A program made the position numbers and the translations under genes. The notes under the pieces were generated by a model, which was not told where the DNA came from, made no database searches, and was given only the letters and a program-made list of their open reading frames with translations. From Chloroflexota bacterium (GTDB taxonomy: Bacteria > Chloroflexota > Ktedonobacteria > Ktedonobacterales > JADMIN01), in assembly GCA_021814145.1 (NCBI GenBank), contig JAKAIY010000009.1:1-47089 (forward strand): 47,089 nt of DNA, given 5' to 3'. Below, one piece after another: positions 34,638 through 42,472 of this stretch; positions within the stretch are counted from its first letter, which is position 1, and each line of letters starts with the position of its first letter.

Positions 34638-36230
34638 TTACACGCGGGGCGCGGCCGCCGCTCTAGGCGGAGTGGCGCTCGCTCCCTGCGCGCCTGTGGA
34701 TGCCGGTGGGGGTGGGGTCACATCCCGCTGGCCTACCGCAAGCTGGGCCTCGCCTCCGCGCACGAGTACCGCCCCTGGCCTTGGCGTTTGGCCTATCACC
34801 AGACCCGGCGTTCCCTCGGAGCCCATGCGCCGTGTCACCACGCTGACGCTCAGCCCCGCGCGCCGCAGCCGCGCGACCGCCTCGCCAACTGGCAGGTTGC
34901 GCGCGTCGGGCATGGTCACGAGCAGCGCGCTCAGCGCCTGGCCGACGACGGCGCGCAAATCGCGGCGGTGGTCCTGGCTCTCTTTATTCGTGTTGCGCTG
35001 TTTCTCGCGCCGGATCAAGGCGAAGATGCGATCCTGCGTCTCGAGCGGATAGGCGATATTTTCCATCTCGATATTTGGTGATTGTCCCGCCGTTTCGACC
35101 ACGATACGCCCGTACCCAAAGATTCGTCCCAGCGGCGGCGCGCTGACCACCACATCCTGTACGGCGTTGTAGAACGCTTCGCGCCGGGCCTCCGCCAGGA
35201 TGGCGAAGCGCCGGTCAATGTCAATGATGCGGCGTGTGGTCAGAATGAAGACATCATCCACGTAATTGAGCGTCACCAGCCCGCTCCAGACGAGCCCTGT
35301 TAACGCCCCCGCGCACACGATCACCCATGCAACGTTCATAGCGGACGGCGCCAGCAAAGGACGCAGCAGTAAGCCCGCGATTACTAACAGACCGCTGATA
35401 GCCAGGGGAAGCGCCAGTTTTCGCAACAGGGCGAACCAATGACGGTGAATCCGCGCCACCACACGCTCATCAGGCAGCAGCGAGATGAGCGCGCGCCGCA
35501 AGACACCATCGGCTTTCCCGCTGTCGTCAAACTCTAACGCGTCGCGGTCGTCCGCGTCAGAGGACTCGTCATCCAGCTCGCCCATCGCGTCCATCGCCTG
35601 GAGCACTGCGCGCGCCGCCGCGCTCAGAGCATCGCCGCCGGCGATATTCCTGCCATCTCCACCACGCGCTTGCGCAGCGCCTCGCCGCACGTCAGTTGAC
35701 GCGCGCTGCGCCTCCGTGATCGCCTGCGCCACCGCCTCAGGCTGCCTCACCGCGGTCAGGCGCAGGTCACCGCCGGCTCCCGCTGTTCGCACGCCCACAT
35801 CACCGATATCGAGCAGATTAGCCAGTGGATTAGGCCAGATGACGCGCACATTCTGAATGCGTGCCAGTGACGCTTGCCGCCGGCGTCGCGAAAGCACCCC
35901 CCAGACGATGATCAACCGGGAATTCGTCAGCGTGTAGCTGCATGCGTACCAGTTGAGGCCATCGCGGATCAGCCACCGACCTGCCATTATCAGGAGCGCC
36001 GCGAAAAGGCCAAGCTGGAGCGGACTGGGAATGGGCAAGCCTGTCAGTCCCAACGACAGGCCGTTGAGCGCCAGCAAGAACGCAGAGCCAGCGATTACAG
36101 GCCACAAGGTGACCAGCGGAGCTATCGCGCTCTGCCGCAGCGCGAAGAGCACTCGCTCCTCAGGCTGCCTGTCGGCGTGAACAACTGATGGGTCCCAGAC
36201 ATTTCCCTGTGACGCGCTCGATGTGACCAT
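34638..36230 (-). CDS. Membrane protein with two bacterial PH-like domains and a PASTA domain
   Basis: This 530-residue protein contains two units of a membrane-helix pair plus a bPH_2 (DUF304-type) domain. The first has TM helices at about 35-85 and YTLTNSRLIIVWGVLSRRRRQASLARIQNVRV then GDVGVRTAG; an Asp/Glu-rich linker (about 215-240, DDESSDADDRDALEFDD) precedes the second, with TM helices at about 275-320 and ILTTRRIIDIDRR then GRIVVETAGQSPNIEMENI. The C-terminus is a PASTA-like unit: VTMPDARNLPVGEAVARLRRAGLSVSVV and VIGQTPRPGAVLVRGGEAQLAVG, then a Pro/Ala tail. PASTA domains usually lie outside the cell on PknB kinases and bind peptidoglycan. This arrangement with PH-like domains is unusual, and the side of the membrane is unclear. 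Confidence 0.85.
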   Translation of the reverse strand: MVTSSASQGNVWDPSVVHADRQPEERVLFALRQSAIAPLVTLWPVIAGSAFLLALNGLSLGLTGLPIPSPLQLGLFAALLIMAGRWLIRDGLNWYACSYTLTNSRLIIVWGVLSRRRRQASLARIQNVRVIWPNPLANLLDIGDVGVRTAGAGGDLRLTAVRQPEAVAQAITEAQRASTDVRRGAAQARGGDGRNIAGGDALSAAARAVLQAMDAMGELDDESSDADDRDALEFDDSGKADGVLRRALISLLPDERVVARIHRHWFALLRKLALPLAISGLLVIAGLLLRPLLAPSAMNVAWVIVCAGALTGLVWSGLVTLNYVDDVFILTTRRIIDIDRRFAILAEARREAFYNAVQDVVVSAPPLGRIFGYGRIVVETAGQSPNIEMENIAYPLETQDRIFALIRREKQRNTNKESQDHRRDLRAVVGQALSALLVTMPDARNLPVGEAVARLRRAGLSVSVVTRRMGSEGTPGLVIGQTPRPGAVLVRGGEAQLAVGQRDVTPPPPASTGAQGASATPPRAAAAPRV

Positions 36231-36282
36231 TGCGCGACTTCTCCTTTTCTCTCCTGAGTCACACAGTCTGGCCTATTGGGAG

Positions 36283-36798
36283 TTATTTGCGAACGAGAAC
36301 GATAATCAGCAACACCATGAGCCCAAGACCGAACAGCCCGAGCATGTAGGACGTCACCACCGTTGGCGAAGGGCTGGTCATCTGAATGGTGGTGGCGGGC
36401 AGCGCACGCTTGGTCACATAGTACATCACCGCCAGTCCTGTAATAGCCCCCGCCGCCATCCCTCCGAAGCGCTGCCCAGATGAGCGTGGCGCCGCGCCGA
36501 AATGCGATCCCACAATATTCGCCAGCACAAAGAACACAGCGAGCGTCACCAGATCCATCACGGGGTTCGTGGGTGACGTCGTTGGATCAAAAGGTGGCGT
36601 GACCGCGCCTACGATGAGAGCGGGCAATGTTACAGTCACAAAATGGACAAGCCCCGCGCTGCCGCCCGCTGTGAGGAAAAGCACACCGCCCAGTGTCAGC
36701 GCGCATGTGATGATCGCTCGTCCCCAACCTCGAAAAAAGCCCCAAACCGCCGAGGCGAGCGCCACGATAAAGAACATCTGGCTTTGTGTCAGAGCCAT
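36283..36798 (-). CDS. Small membrane protein, possibly CvpA-like
   Basis: This is a 171-residue membrane protein with about four to five hydrophobic helices: MFFIVALASAVWGFFRGWGRAI, TCALTLGGVLFLTAGGSAGLV, VTLAVFFVLANIVG and a C-terminal TSYMLGLFGLGLMVLLIIVLV. The opening helix followed by FFRGWGRAI recalls CvpA-family proteins (helix then G-x-x-R-G), but the match is weak. The ATG at 36798 was chosen; a GTG at 36810 and another ATG at 36807 sit too close to the GGGAGG site. It lies 52 bp upstream of the PH/PASTA gene on the same strand, suggesting an operon. Confidence 0.65.
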   Translation of the reverse strand: MALTQSQMFFIVALASAVWGFFRGWGRAIITCALTLGGVLFLTAGGSAGLVHFVTVTLPALIVGAVTPPFDPTTSPTNPVMDLVTLAVFFVLANIVGSHFGAAPRSSGQRFGGMAAGAITGLAVMYYVTKRALPATTIQMTSPSPTVVTSYMLGLFGLGLMVLLIIVLVRK

Positions 36799-37046
36799 AC
36801 ACTCCATCACCTCCCTGATCTGGCGTTCCTTCCAGCGCCCGCGTTTTGACGCCCGAAACCTGTTCTCCGGGCCTCTCCGCTTGCCATAACCGTCTTACTA
36901 AGAGCAAACTAGGCGCCAGCGAGGGCAACGTAGCTGTATGATGGAACCTTTCCGCCGCGTTTCACGTCTCATAGACATGGCTTGAGCCAGGCAGGAATGC
37001 GTAGCGCCGCCACGCCACGTGGCTCTGGCTTCTGGAGGATGCTCAC

Positions 37047-37571
37047 ATGATTCTGTCGCCAAGGAGGCCACGCGCACGCGCTGGCCCAGGCCGCCATCTC
37101 TGGCTTGCGGCTCTTGCCGCGCTCCTGGCGCTGCTTCTGACGGCCTGTGGCGCGTCCGGAGCGCGTGGCGGAGGAGCCGTGAGCGGCTCACCATCCGCCA
37201 CAAGTTCCACAGGCGCGGGACTGACTGTCCGTCCCTGTCTGGGCTTCTACAGTGGCGGCGACAATCCCGCCGTTACCCTGACCAATTCATCGGCCAACGT
37301 GACCGGCGGCGCACGCGCTGGCGACGTTATTGAGCTTCGTCTGGATGACCATCATTCGTGGAAACTGACGGGCATTAAGCCAACAGGCTCGCTGACGTCG
37401 TTATCCAGCCAGGGTCTCCTCGACAGCGCGGATGGAACCTGTGTATGGATACTCCGCGCGGTCACGCCCGGAGACGCCGTTGTCACCTTCACAGGCACGG
37501 CCCTTTGCGATCCCACCCAAGCCTGCCCGCAATACGCTATCTTGCAGACGTTCACCATCCATATCTCCTGA
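37047..37571 (+). CDS. Predicted lipoprotein with a beta-rich, chagasin-like domain
   Basis: This 174-residue protein carries a lipoprotein signal peptide: basic start, hydrophobic LWLAALAALLALLL and lipobox LTAC34. A Gly/Ser-rich tether follows. The folded part reads ARAGDVIELRLDDHHSWKLTG, then SADGTCVWILRAVTPGDAVVTFTG and ends QTFTIHI. That spacing (G-D-x-I-x-L-x-L, W-x-L, then GT-x-x-W-x-x-R-A-x-x-x-G-x-A) resembles chagasin-type cysteine protease inhibitors (I42), but the TTGYxW loop is absent (HHSWK), so inhibition is doubtful. Four other Cys may pair. GGAGG is eight bases before the ATG. A small hairpin at 37595-37616 follows the stop. Confidence 0.7.
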   Translation: MILSPRRPRARAGPGRHLWLAALAALLALLLTACGASGARGGGAVSGSPSATSSTGAGLTVRPCLGFYSGGDNPAVTLTNSSANVTGGARAGDVIELRLDDHHSWKLTGIKPTGSLTSLSSQGLLDSADGTCVWILRAVTPGDAVVTFTGTALCDPTQACPQYAILQTFTIHIS

Positions 37572-37594
37572 TCGAAGCCGGGTCACTCGCGATT

Positions 37595-37616
37595 TTCGCC
37601 GTCTCCTCACGGCGAA
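37595..37616 (+). terminator. Hairpin after the lipoprotein gene
   Basis: A perfect 8-bp stem (37595-37602 with 37609-37616) with a 6-nt loop lies 24 nt past the lipoprotein stop. It has no T run after it. It could end that transcript before the TATAAT at 37631. Confidence 0.45.
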
Positions 37617-37630
37617 GCCTTCCGCCGCGC

Positions 37631-37636
37631 TATAAT
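37631..37636 (+). promoter_or_regulatory. Candidate -10 element before the TIM-barrel-like gene
   Basis: A perfect TATAAT lies about 87 nt upstream of the chosen start of the next gene. The -35 region is not convincing (CACGGC). Confidence 0.35.
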
Positions 37637-37722
37637 GCCGGAAAGAGACCGCGCGCTGGGGCCAGAAGCGAAAGGCCCATATGAGCGCGGTTATCCGCTG
37701 AATAATGAAGGTGCGAGAGACC

Positions 37723-38553
37723 ATGGGTAAGCTCATCGAAAAGCTCCAGCAGATAGGCCAGGGGTCATCTGGCTCGCTTGGGTTCACGCCACGGCGCGAT
37801 AACGGGATCAAGGCGCGCCCTGCCGCTGTGCTGGTGACATTGCGCGCGACAGACGTTGGTATGGCGGAGGCGGCCGCAAAGGCTGGCGTAGACGCTATCA
37901 TCATTGCGGGCTGGAAGCCCAGCGCGAATATCACCACGATCAAGGCCGCTATCGAGAGCGAGCGGACCCTCTGGGGGGTGCAGTACAATGGCGCGGGCGA
38001 CGACGAGCCGGTAAAAGCCGCGAGCGAAGCCGGGGCGGGCTTCATCCTGTTGGGCGAAGACGCTGCGGTGGGGGCGCTTTTCGATGGGGCGGAGCAAATT
38101 GATCGGATTGTTACCATCTCTGCCCCACAAAGTGAAATGGATCTTCTGACGCTCCGCGTTATCAATGCGCTGCCTGCGCAAGCGGCGCTCGTCACCTTGC
38201 CTGCGGGCGTCGCTGACCTGCCCGCGCTGCCAGTCCCAGCTTTCGCGCAACTGGCCGTCATTGCTGAGACGCTCCGCTTTCCGCTGCTCGCCTCGGTGGA
38301 TGACGCGCCGGATATGCGCGCCAGCCGCGCCCTGGTCCGTCTTGGTGTAGATGGCGTTGTGCTCTCAGGCGTCGGCGTCAAGGAGGACATGCTGGTCAGC
38401 CAGGTGCGCGCGGTGCGCGCGGATCTGGAAAAAATCCCTCCGCGCTCGCAGCGCGAAGGTATCAGCCTGAGCGGTCTGATGGGCGTGATGGGCGCCACAC
38501 CCGCCAAGCCTGAGCCAGCGCCAACACCAGAGATAGAGCCCGGCGAAGTGTAA
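37723..38553 (+). CDS. Hypothetical TIM-barrel-like protein, 276 aa
   Basis: The family is not recognised. The sequence alternates short hydrophobic strands with helices in the way of an (alpha/beta)8 barrel: PAAVLVTLRATDVG, AGVDAIIIAGW, TLWGVQYN, AGAGFILLGED, RIVTISAP, AALVTLPAG, FPLLASVDDA, LGVDGVVLSG. The C-terminal GVDGVVLSG and preceding MRASRALVRL look like the phosphate-binding end of aldolase-type barrels. A Pro/Glu tail closes it. No catalytic Lys or acidic pair can be assigned, and the family is unnamed. ATG 37723 has GAAGG 11 bases before it; ATG 37705 keeps the frame without a site. It is followed by a terminator-like hairpin. Confidence 0.6.
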   Translation: MGKLIEKLQQIGQGSSGSLGFTPRRDNGIKARPAAVLVTLRATDVGMAEAAAKAGVDAIIIAGWKPSANITTIKAAIESERTLWGVQYNGAGDDEPVKAASEAGAGFILLGEDAAVGALFDGAEQIDRIVTISAPQSEMDLLTLRVINALPAQAALVTLPAGVADLPALPVPAFAQLAVIAETLRFPLLASVDDAPDMRASRALVRLGVDGVVLSGVGVKEDMLVSQVRAVRADLEKIPPRSQREGISLSGLMGVMGATPAKPEPAPTPEIEPGEV

Positions 38554-38596
38554 GGAAACGCATTTCCCGGCACAGCTCATCAGGAGGAGACGAGCA

Positions 38597-38636
38597 AAAC
38601 CTCCCAGCGACAGGACTCGTTGGGGGTTTTGTTGCG
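38597..38636 (+). terminator. Terminator after the TIM-barrel-like gene
   Basis: AAAACCTCCCAGCG and CGTTGGGGGTTTT pair with one bulge and one wobble around an 8-nt loop, ending in GGGGGTTTTGTT. The A/T-rich base and T run on the plus strand fit an intrinsic terminator; the A run also lets it work in reverse. Confidence 0.65.
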
Positions 38637-38728
38637 TTTGTGTGATACACTCGCGACTGAAACGCCCGGCGTCTGACCCGGCCAGTGGGAACGGGAAAAC
38701 GCCGCCGCCGGGCAGGGAGCGAAACGCG

Positions 38729-39586
38729 ATGGGAATGGACGACCGTGACAGCGCTTACCGTTCACGTGGCACACCGCCGCGCAGACGGCCATATGACGGT
38801 GACGACCTTCCCGCGCGCTCCTCTTCATCGCGCGCGCCACACGAAATGGACAGCCCGCGATCCCGACCGCCCCGTCGCGACTACGGTTTCGAAGAGAATT
38901 ATGATCGCCCCATGCGCGATCCTCGCAGCGCTCCGCGCGGTGGCTCAAGCGGGCGTAATGAGCGCGACGGCTACGACCGCCGTCCCCGGCCCGCGAATTC
39001 CCCGCGTGGCGATCGGCGCGGCTACGACGGCGACTACGACCGTCCAGGCCGTCCAGGCCGGAGTGACCCTAACGCGCCCAATCCGCGCGGCGAGCGAAGT
39101 ATGCGCGGTGGGCGGCCTCCCGTTCGCGACGACGGCTGGGGTGATCCGCGCGGCTCGCGCTCAGGCGCCCGGCCTGGATCCGCCGCTGATTCCAATGGAC
39201 GTTTGCGCCGTCCCCCACAGCGCGGCGGGCGCGGCGGATTGTGGGGTGATGAGGCGGAGCCTTTTGGAAGCCAGAAGAGCGCGCTATACGCGCGCGATCC
39301 CCGGGCGCGCCGATTCGCCGCCCAGCAGGAAGAAGAGGAAGAAAAAGGCTCACCCGCCGCCGCATTCGCCAAAGCGATTGGCGCCATCGTGCTGGCGCTT
39401 GTCCTGGGAGCCGGGTCGGCCTACGGTTACTTCATCATGAGCGCGCCAAAGCTTCATGTTCCCCCTAGCCAACAAGCGATCCCCACTGCCCCAGCGTCCA
39501 CGCCATCTACCACTCCATCCGCATCGGCGACCAAGTCCGCGCTTATCCAGCCGTCAGCTGGCGCACGCGCGCTTTTCATCAGTTAA
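38729..39586 (+). CDS. Membrane protein with a long disordered Arg/Gly/Asp/Tyr-rich cytosolic tail
   Basis: This 285-residue protein has about 200 N-terminal residues of low complexity: Arg, Gly, Pro, Asp and Tyr dominate, with repeated RG, YD and RPGR patterns (for example GYDGDYDRPGRPGR and MRGGRPPVRDDGWGDPRG). An acidic cluster (EEEEEEK) precedes a single membrane helix (about 212-237, AIGAIVLALVLGAGSAYGYF). About 45 Ser/Thr/Pro-rich residues follow on the outside. ATG 38729 has GGGAG about nine bases before; ATG 38735 is also possible. No enzymatic domain is present. The RGG/DY-rich tail resembles sequences prone to bind nucleic acid or self-associate, but this is inference. Confidence 0.75.
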   Translation: MGMDDRDSAYRSRGTPPRRRPYDGDDLPARSSSSRAPHEMDSPRSRPPRRDYGFEENYDRPMRDPRSAPRGGSSGRNERDGYDRRPRPANSPRGDRRGYDGDYDRPGRPGRSDPNAPNPRGERSMRGGRPPVRDDGWGDPRGSRSGARPGSAADSNGRLRRPPQRGGRGGLWGDEAEPFGSQKSALYARDPRARRFAAQQEEEEEKGSPAAAFAKAIGAIVLALVLGAGSAYGYFIMSAPKLHVPPSQQAIPTAPASTPSTTPSASATKSALIQPSAGARALFIS

Positions 39587-39671
39587 GCCAGCCAGCCGCC
39601 GCGGGGACCTCGCTTGCGTAACCTCATAAGGCGATGATAGTCTACCAATAGTCCATTATTAGCAAAATGCC

Positions 39672-39706
39672 CGCGACGTGGACACATGATCCACGTGTCC
39701 GTCGCG
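39672..39706. repeat. Imperfect dyad upstream of pckG
   Basis: CGCGACGTGGACAC (39672-39685) can pair with GTGTCCGTCGCG (39695-39706), two bases unpaired. It is located 73-107 nt upstream of the pckG start and carries no T run. It could be a leader hairpin, an operator or the terminator of the preceding gene. Confidence 0.45.
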
Positions 39707-39778
39707 AGTCGTTCCGGCGTCTTTCCTCGCAACACGCCGAAACCACCCACTCAACGACGAAGGGGAGTAACAGACACC

Positions 39779-41557
39779 ATGTCATCACGAGACAGGCTTG
39801 AAGCCTGGATAGACGAATGCGCGCGCCTCACCCAGCCGGATTCCATCGTTTGGCTTGATGGCTCCGAGCAGGAATATGAAGGCTTGATCGCCGAGATGCT
39901 GCGCGATGGCTCTATGCGGCGACTCAACGAAGAGACCTACCCGAACTGCTATCTCTATCAGAGCGACCCCAACGATGTCGCGCGTACTGAAGAAGTCACC
40001 TTTATCTGCACCACTCGCAAAGAAGACGCAGGCCCCACAAACAACTGGATGTCGCCAGAGGAAGCGAAGGCGACCGCACGCCCAATCTTTGAAGGCTCCA
40101 TGCGCGGGCGCGCGATGTACGTCATTCCCTACCTCATGGGCCCGGTAGGCTCTCCGCTGGGTGTGGTCGGCGTCGAACTGACCGACAGCCCGTATGTCGC
40201 CGCCAGCATGCGCATCATGACGCGCATGGGCTCTGTGGCCCTTGAGCGACTGGACGCCAACGGCGGCGAGTTTGTCGCCGGCCTGCACTCCATCGCGGAT
40301 CTCGACCCCAGACGCCGCTATATTCTGCATTTCCCCGAAGAGAACCTGATCTGGAGCGTTGGTTCCGGCTATGGTGGCAACGCGCTGCTTGGCAAGAAGT
40401 GCCTCTCGCTGCGTCTAGCGAGCTGGATGGGGCGGCAGCAGGGCTGGATGGCCGAGCACATGCTGATCCTCGGCCTTGAAGACCCTGAGGGCAATGTCAC
40501 CTACATGGCGGGAGCCTTCCCGAGCGCCTGTGGCAAGACCAACCTGGCGATGCTCGTCTCCCCCCTGGCCGATATGGGTTGGAAGGTCCAGACTATCGGC
40601 GACGATATCTGCTGGATGCGTATCGGGGAAGACGGGCGGCTGTGGGCGATCAATCCCGAAGCGGGCTTCTTCGGCATCGCCCCTGGCACCAACGCCAAGA
40701 CCAACCCCAACGCGATGGCGATGCTCTCGAAAAACACGATCTTTACCAACGTCGCCATGACGCCTGATGGCAGGCCCTGGTGGGAGGACATTGACCCCGC
40801 CAGCAAGCTGCCCCCCACTGGAGCCACAAACTGGCTTGGCGCGCCATGGACGCCGGGAAGTGGCCCCGCCGCTCATCCCAATTCCCGCTTTACCGTGCCC
40901 GCTGGTCAGTGCCCATCCATGGCGCCAAGCTGGGATGACCCACAGGGTGTGCCGATCTCAGCCTTTATCTTCGGTGGCCGCCGTGCGCGTGTCGCGCCGC
41001 TCGTTTACCAGTCGTTCAACTGGCGGCATGGCGTTTTCCTTGGCGCGGGCATGGCCTCTGAGACGACCGCCGCAGCTACCGGCGCGGTTGGGGTGGTGCG
41101 CCGCGACCCTATGGCGATGCTCCCCTTCTGTGGTTACAACATGGGTGACTACTGGGCCCACTGGCTCGCGATGGGCGAGAAACTTACCAATCCGCCTGCG
41201 ATCTTCCATGTCAACTGGTTCCGTAAGGATGAGGCGGGAAAGTACCTCTGGCCGGGCTACGGCCAGAATGTGCGCGTGCTGATGTGGATACTGGAGCGCA
41301 TTCGAGGCGGCGGCGAGGCGAGCGAGACGCCAATTGGCTATGTTCCTACGCCTGACGCCCTCAATCTTGACGGCCTCGATATCAGTCCCGCGACCATGGA
41401 AGCGCTGCTCGCCGTTAACCCGGCGGACTGGGAGCGCGAGTGGGCCGATCAAGGCGCGTTCTTCAAGCGGTTTGGCGATCACCTGCCCTCCGCTATCGCT
41501 GAGGAGCACGCGGCGCTTGGACAGCGGATCGGTGTCGCGGACGCCGCAGCCCGCTAG
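39779..41557 (+). CDS. pckG: Phosphoenolpyruvate carboxykinase (GTP)
   Basis: This 592-residue enzyme converts oxaloacetate plus GTP to PEP, CO2 and GDP, the first committed step of gluconeogenesis (reversible in anaplerosis). The kinase-1 loop carrying the reactive Cys is GAFPSACGKTNLAM, kinase-2 is DDICWM, FGGRRARVAPLVYQS is the PEP-site block, and NWFRKDEAGKYLWPGYG is the guanine/Mn region. Length matches the GTP class and differs from the ATP class. Codon usage is unremarkable. The ATG at 39779 has GGGGAG 11 bases upstream; an in-frame ATG at 39686 has no site and lies within the dyad. Its stop overlaps that of the convergent merR by four bases. Together with NifJ and Acs it allows growth on acetate or pyruvate if an oxaloacetate source exists. 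Confidence 0.96.
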   Translation: MSSRDRLEAWIDECARLTQPDSIVWLDGSEQEYEGLIAEMLRDGSMRRLNEETYPNCYLYQSDPNDVARTEEVTFICTTRKEDAGPTNNWMSPEEAKATARPIFEGSMRGRAMYVIPYLMGPVGSPLGVVGVELTDSPYVAASMRIMTRMGSVALERLDANGGEFVAGLHSIADLDPRRRYILHFPEENLIWSVGSGYGGNALLGKKCLSLRLASWMGRQQGWMAEHMLILGLEDPEGNVTYMAGAFPSACGKTNLAMLVSPLADMGWKVQTIGDDICWMRIGEDGRLWAINPEAGFFGIAPGTNAKTNPNAMAMLSKNTIFTNVAMTPDGRPWWEDIDPASKLPPTGATNWLGAPWTPGSGPAAHPNSRFTVPAGQCPSMAPSWDDPQGVPISAFIFGGRRARVAPLVYQSFNWRHGVFLGAGMASETTAAATGAVGVVRRDPMAMLPFCGYNMGDYWAHWLAMGEKLTNPPAIFHVNWFRKDEAGKYLWPGYGQNVRVLMWILERIRGGGEASETPIGYVPTPDALNLDGLDISPATMEALLAVNPADWEREWADQGAFFKRFGDHLPSAIAEEHAALGQRIGVADAAAR

Positions 41558-42126
41558 TCCCCACTCTGTTTCCCGACGGACTCCTCCGGCTGCGCGATCT
41601 GTGACGCAATCTCGGCGCGCAGCCGGTCATATGTGGCCAGCCGCTCCCGCAGCGACTGGCCCATGCGTTCCAGCGCCTCAATTCGCGTCTCGATCAGGCG
41701 GAGCTGTTCGCGCGTCACATGCTCCGCGTCGGCGATGGCGCTCAACCGTGAAGCGGGGGTGGCGTCGTGACGCCAGCGCGCGCGGGCCTGTTCGCGCTCC
41801 AGCTCGTACCCGACGATCTCACGAATCTCGCTCAGCTCAAGCCCCAGCAGATCCCGCATTTCCTTGATGCGCTGGAGCGCGTTGACATCCTCCACGCGGT
41901 ACATGCGGTAGTTGCCCTCTGAGCGCTGCGCCTCCTCTAGCAGTCCCAGTTCTTCGTAGTAGCGCAGCGTGCGCTTCGACAGACCCGTGCGCTTCGAGAC
42001 CTCATCTATCCGCATATACGTCGCGGTTGGCGCATCGCCACTCTGTGGCTTTTGTTCGTGTTCGCTTTCCTTTGGGTGTGTATCTACAACCCCTCGGGAA
42101 TCCCGTTCAACGTCGCGCCTGACCAT
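41554..42126 (-). CDS. MerR-family transcriptional regulator
   Basis: This 190-residue regulator has a polar 37-residue N-terminal tail (DTHPKESEHEQKPQSG) not found in most MerR proteins. The winged helix follows: MRIDEVSKRTGLSKRTLRYYEELGLL (38-63), then NYRMYRVEDVNALQRIKEMRDLLG, and a long antiparallel dimerisation helix (REQLRLIETRIEALERMGQSLRERL). There is no C-terminal cysteine set, so metal sensing is unlikely; it may respond to a small molecule or act without ligand. The ATG at 42126 has GCGAGG five bases before; ATG 42015, at the helix-turn-helix, has none. It is convergent with pckG, stops overlapping, and divergent from purF across 346 bp. Confidence 0.85.
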   Translation of the reverse strand: MVRRDVERDSRGVVDTHPKESEHEQKPQSGDAPTATYMRIDEVSKRTGLSKRTLRYYEELGLLEEAQRSEGNYRMYRVEDVNALQRIKEMRDLLGLELSEIREIVGYELEREQARARWRHDATPASRLSAIADAEHVTREQLRLIETRIEALERMGQSLRERLATYDRLRAEIASQIAQPEESVGKQSGD

Positions 42127-42472
42127 AGAGGCCTCGCTCTTCACCCATCCAAAATGCACCAAGGTTGACCAGCGGCGCTGGAACACATCTCTGAACCCGC
42201 ACAATACGCGCCAGTCCCGCATTCTGTCGCATGGCTTGCATTGTGCGCCACAAAGGCGGGCATACTGGCCACCAGAATCATTCGCTCCCGAGATCCCGGT
42301 GAGATGTGAGGGACGGGCCGCATCACTATCTGTTCACAATTACACCACAAAAAATTGTCTCACTTGTGGTAAGGCGTCAGGGGAGATGTGATACCATCTT
42401 TTTGTAAGCGGGACGCCGCGAAAACCTCTCGACACGACTTTAGAACAGAGCGGTCCGAAAGAAGGTATGCGC
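42127..42472. other. Divergent merR / purF regulatory region
   Basis: This 346-bp region must hold the purF promoter and probably the merR promoter. The segment 42340-42360 is AT-rich (AATTACACCACAAAAAATTG). A dyad CCACAA-N13-TTGTGG (42345-42350 and 42364-42369) is the best operator candidate. No purine riboswitch or PurR box was recognised. Confidence 0.45.

Noticed and set aside
38642-38728. N-terminal extension of the disordered membrane protein from ATG 38642
   Set aside because: No ribosome binding site precedes it and it starts directly after the terminator; the ATG at 38729 has GGGAG upstream.
42380-42466. Purine riboswitch in the purF leader
   Set aside because: The conserved junction sequences of purine or guanidine-type aptamers were not found; only a dyad further upstream is visible.
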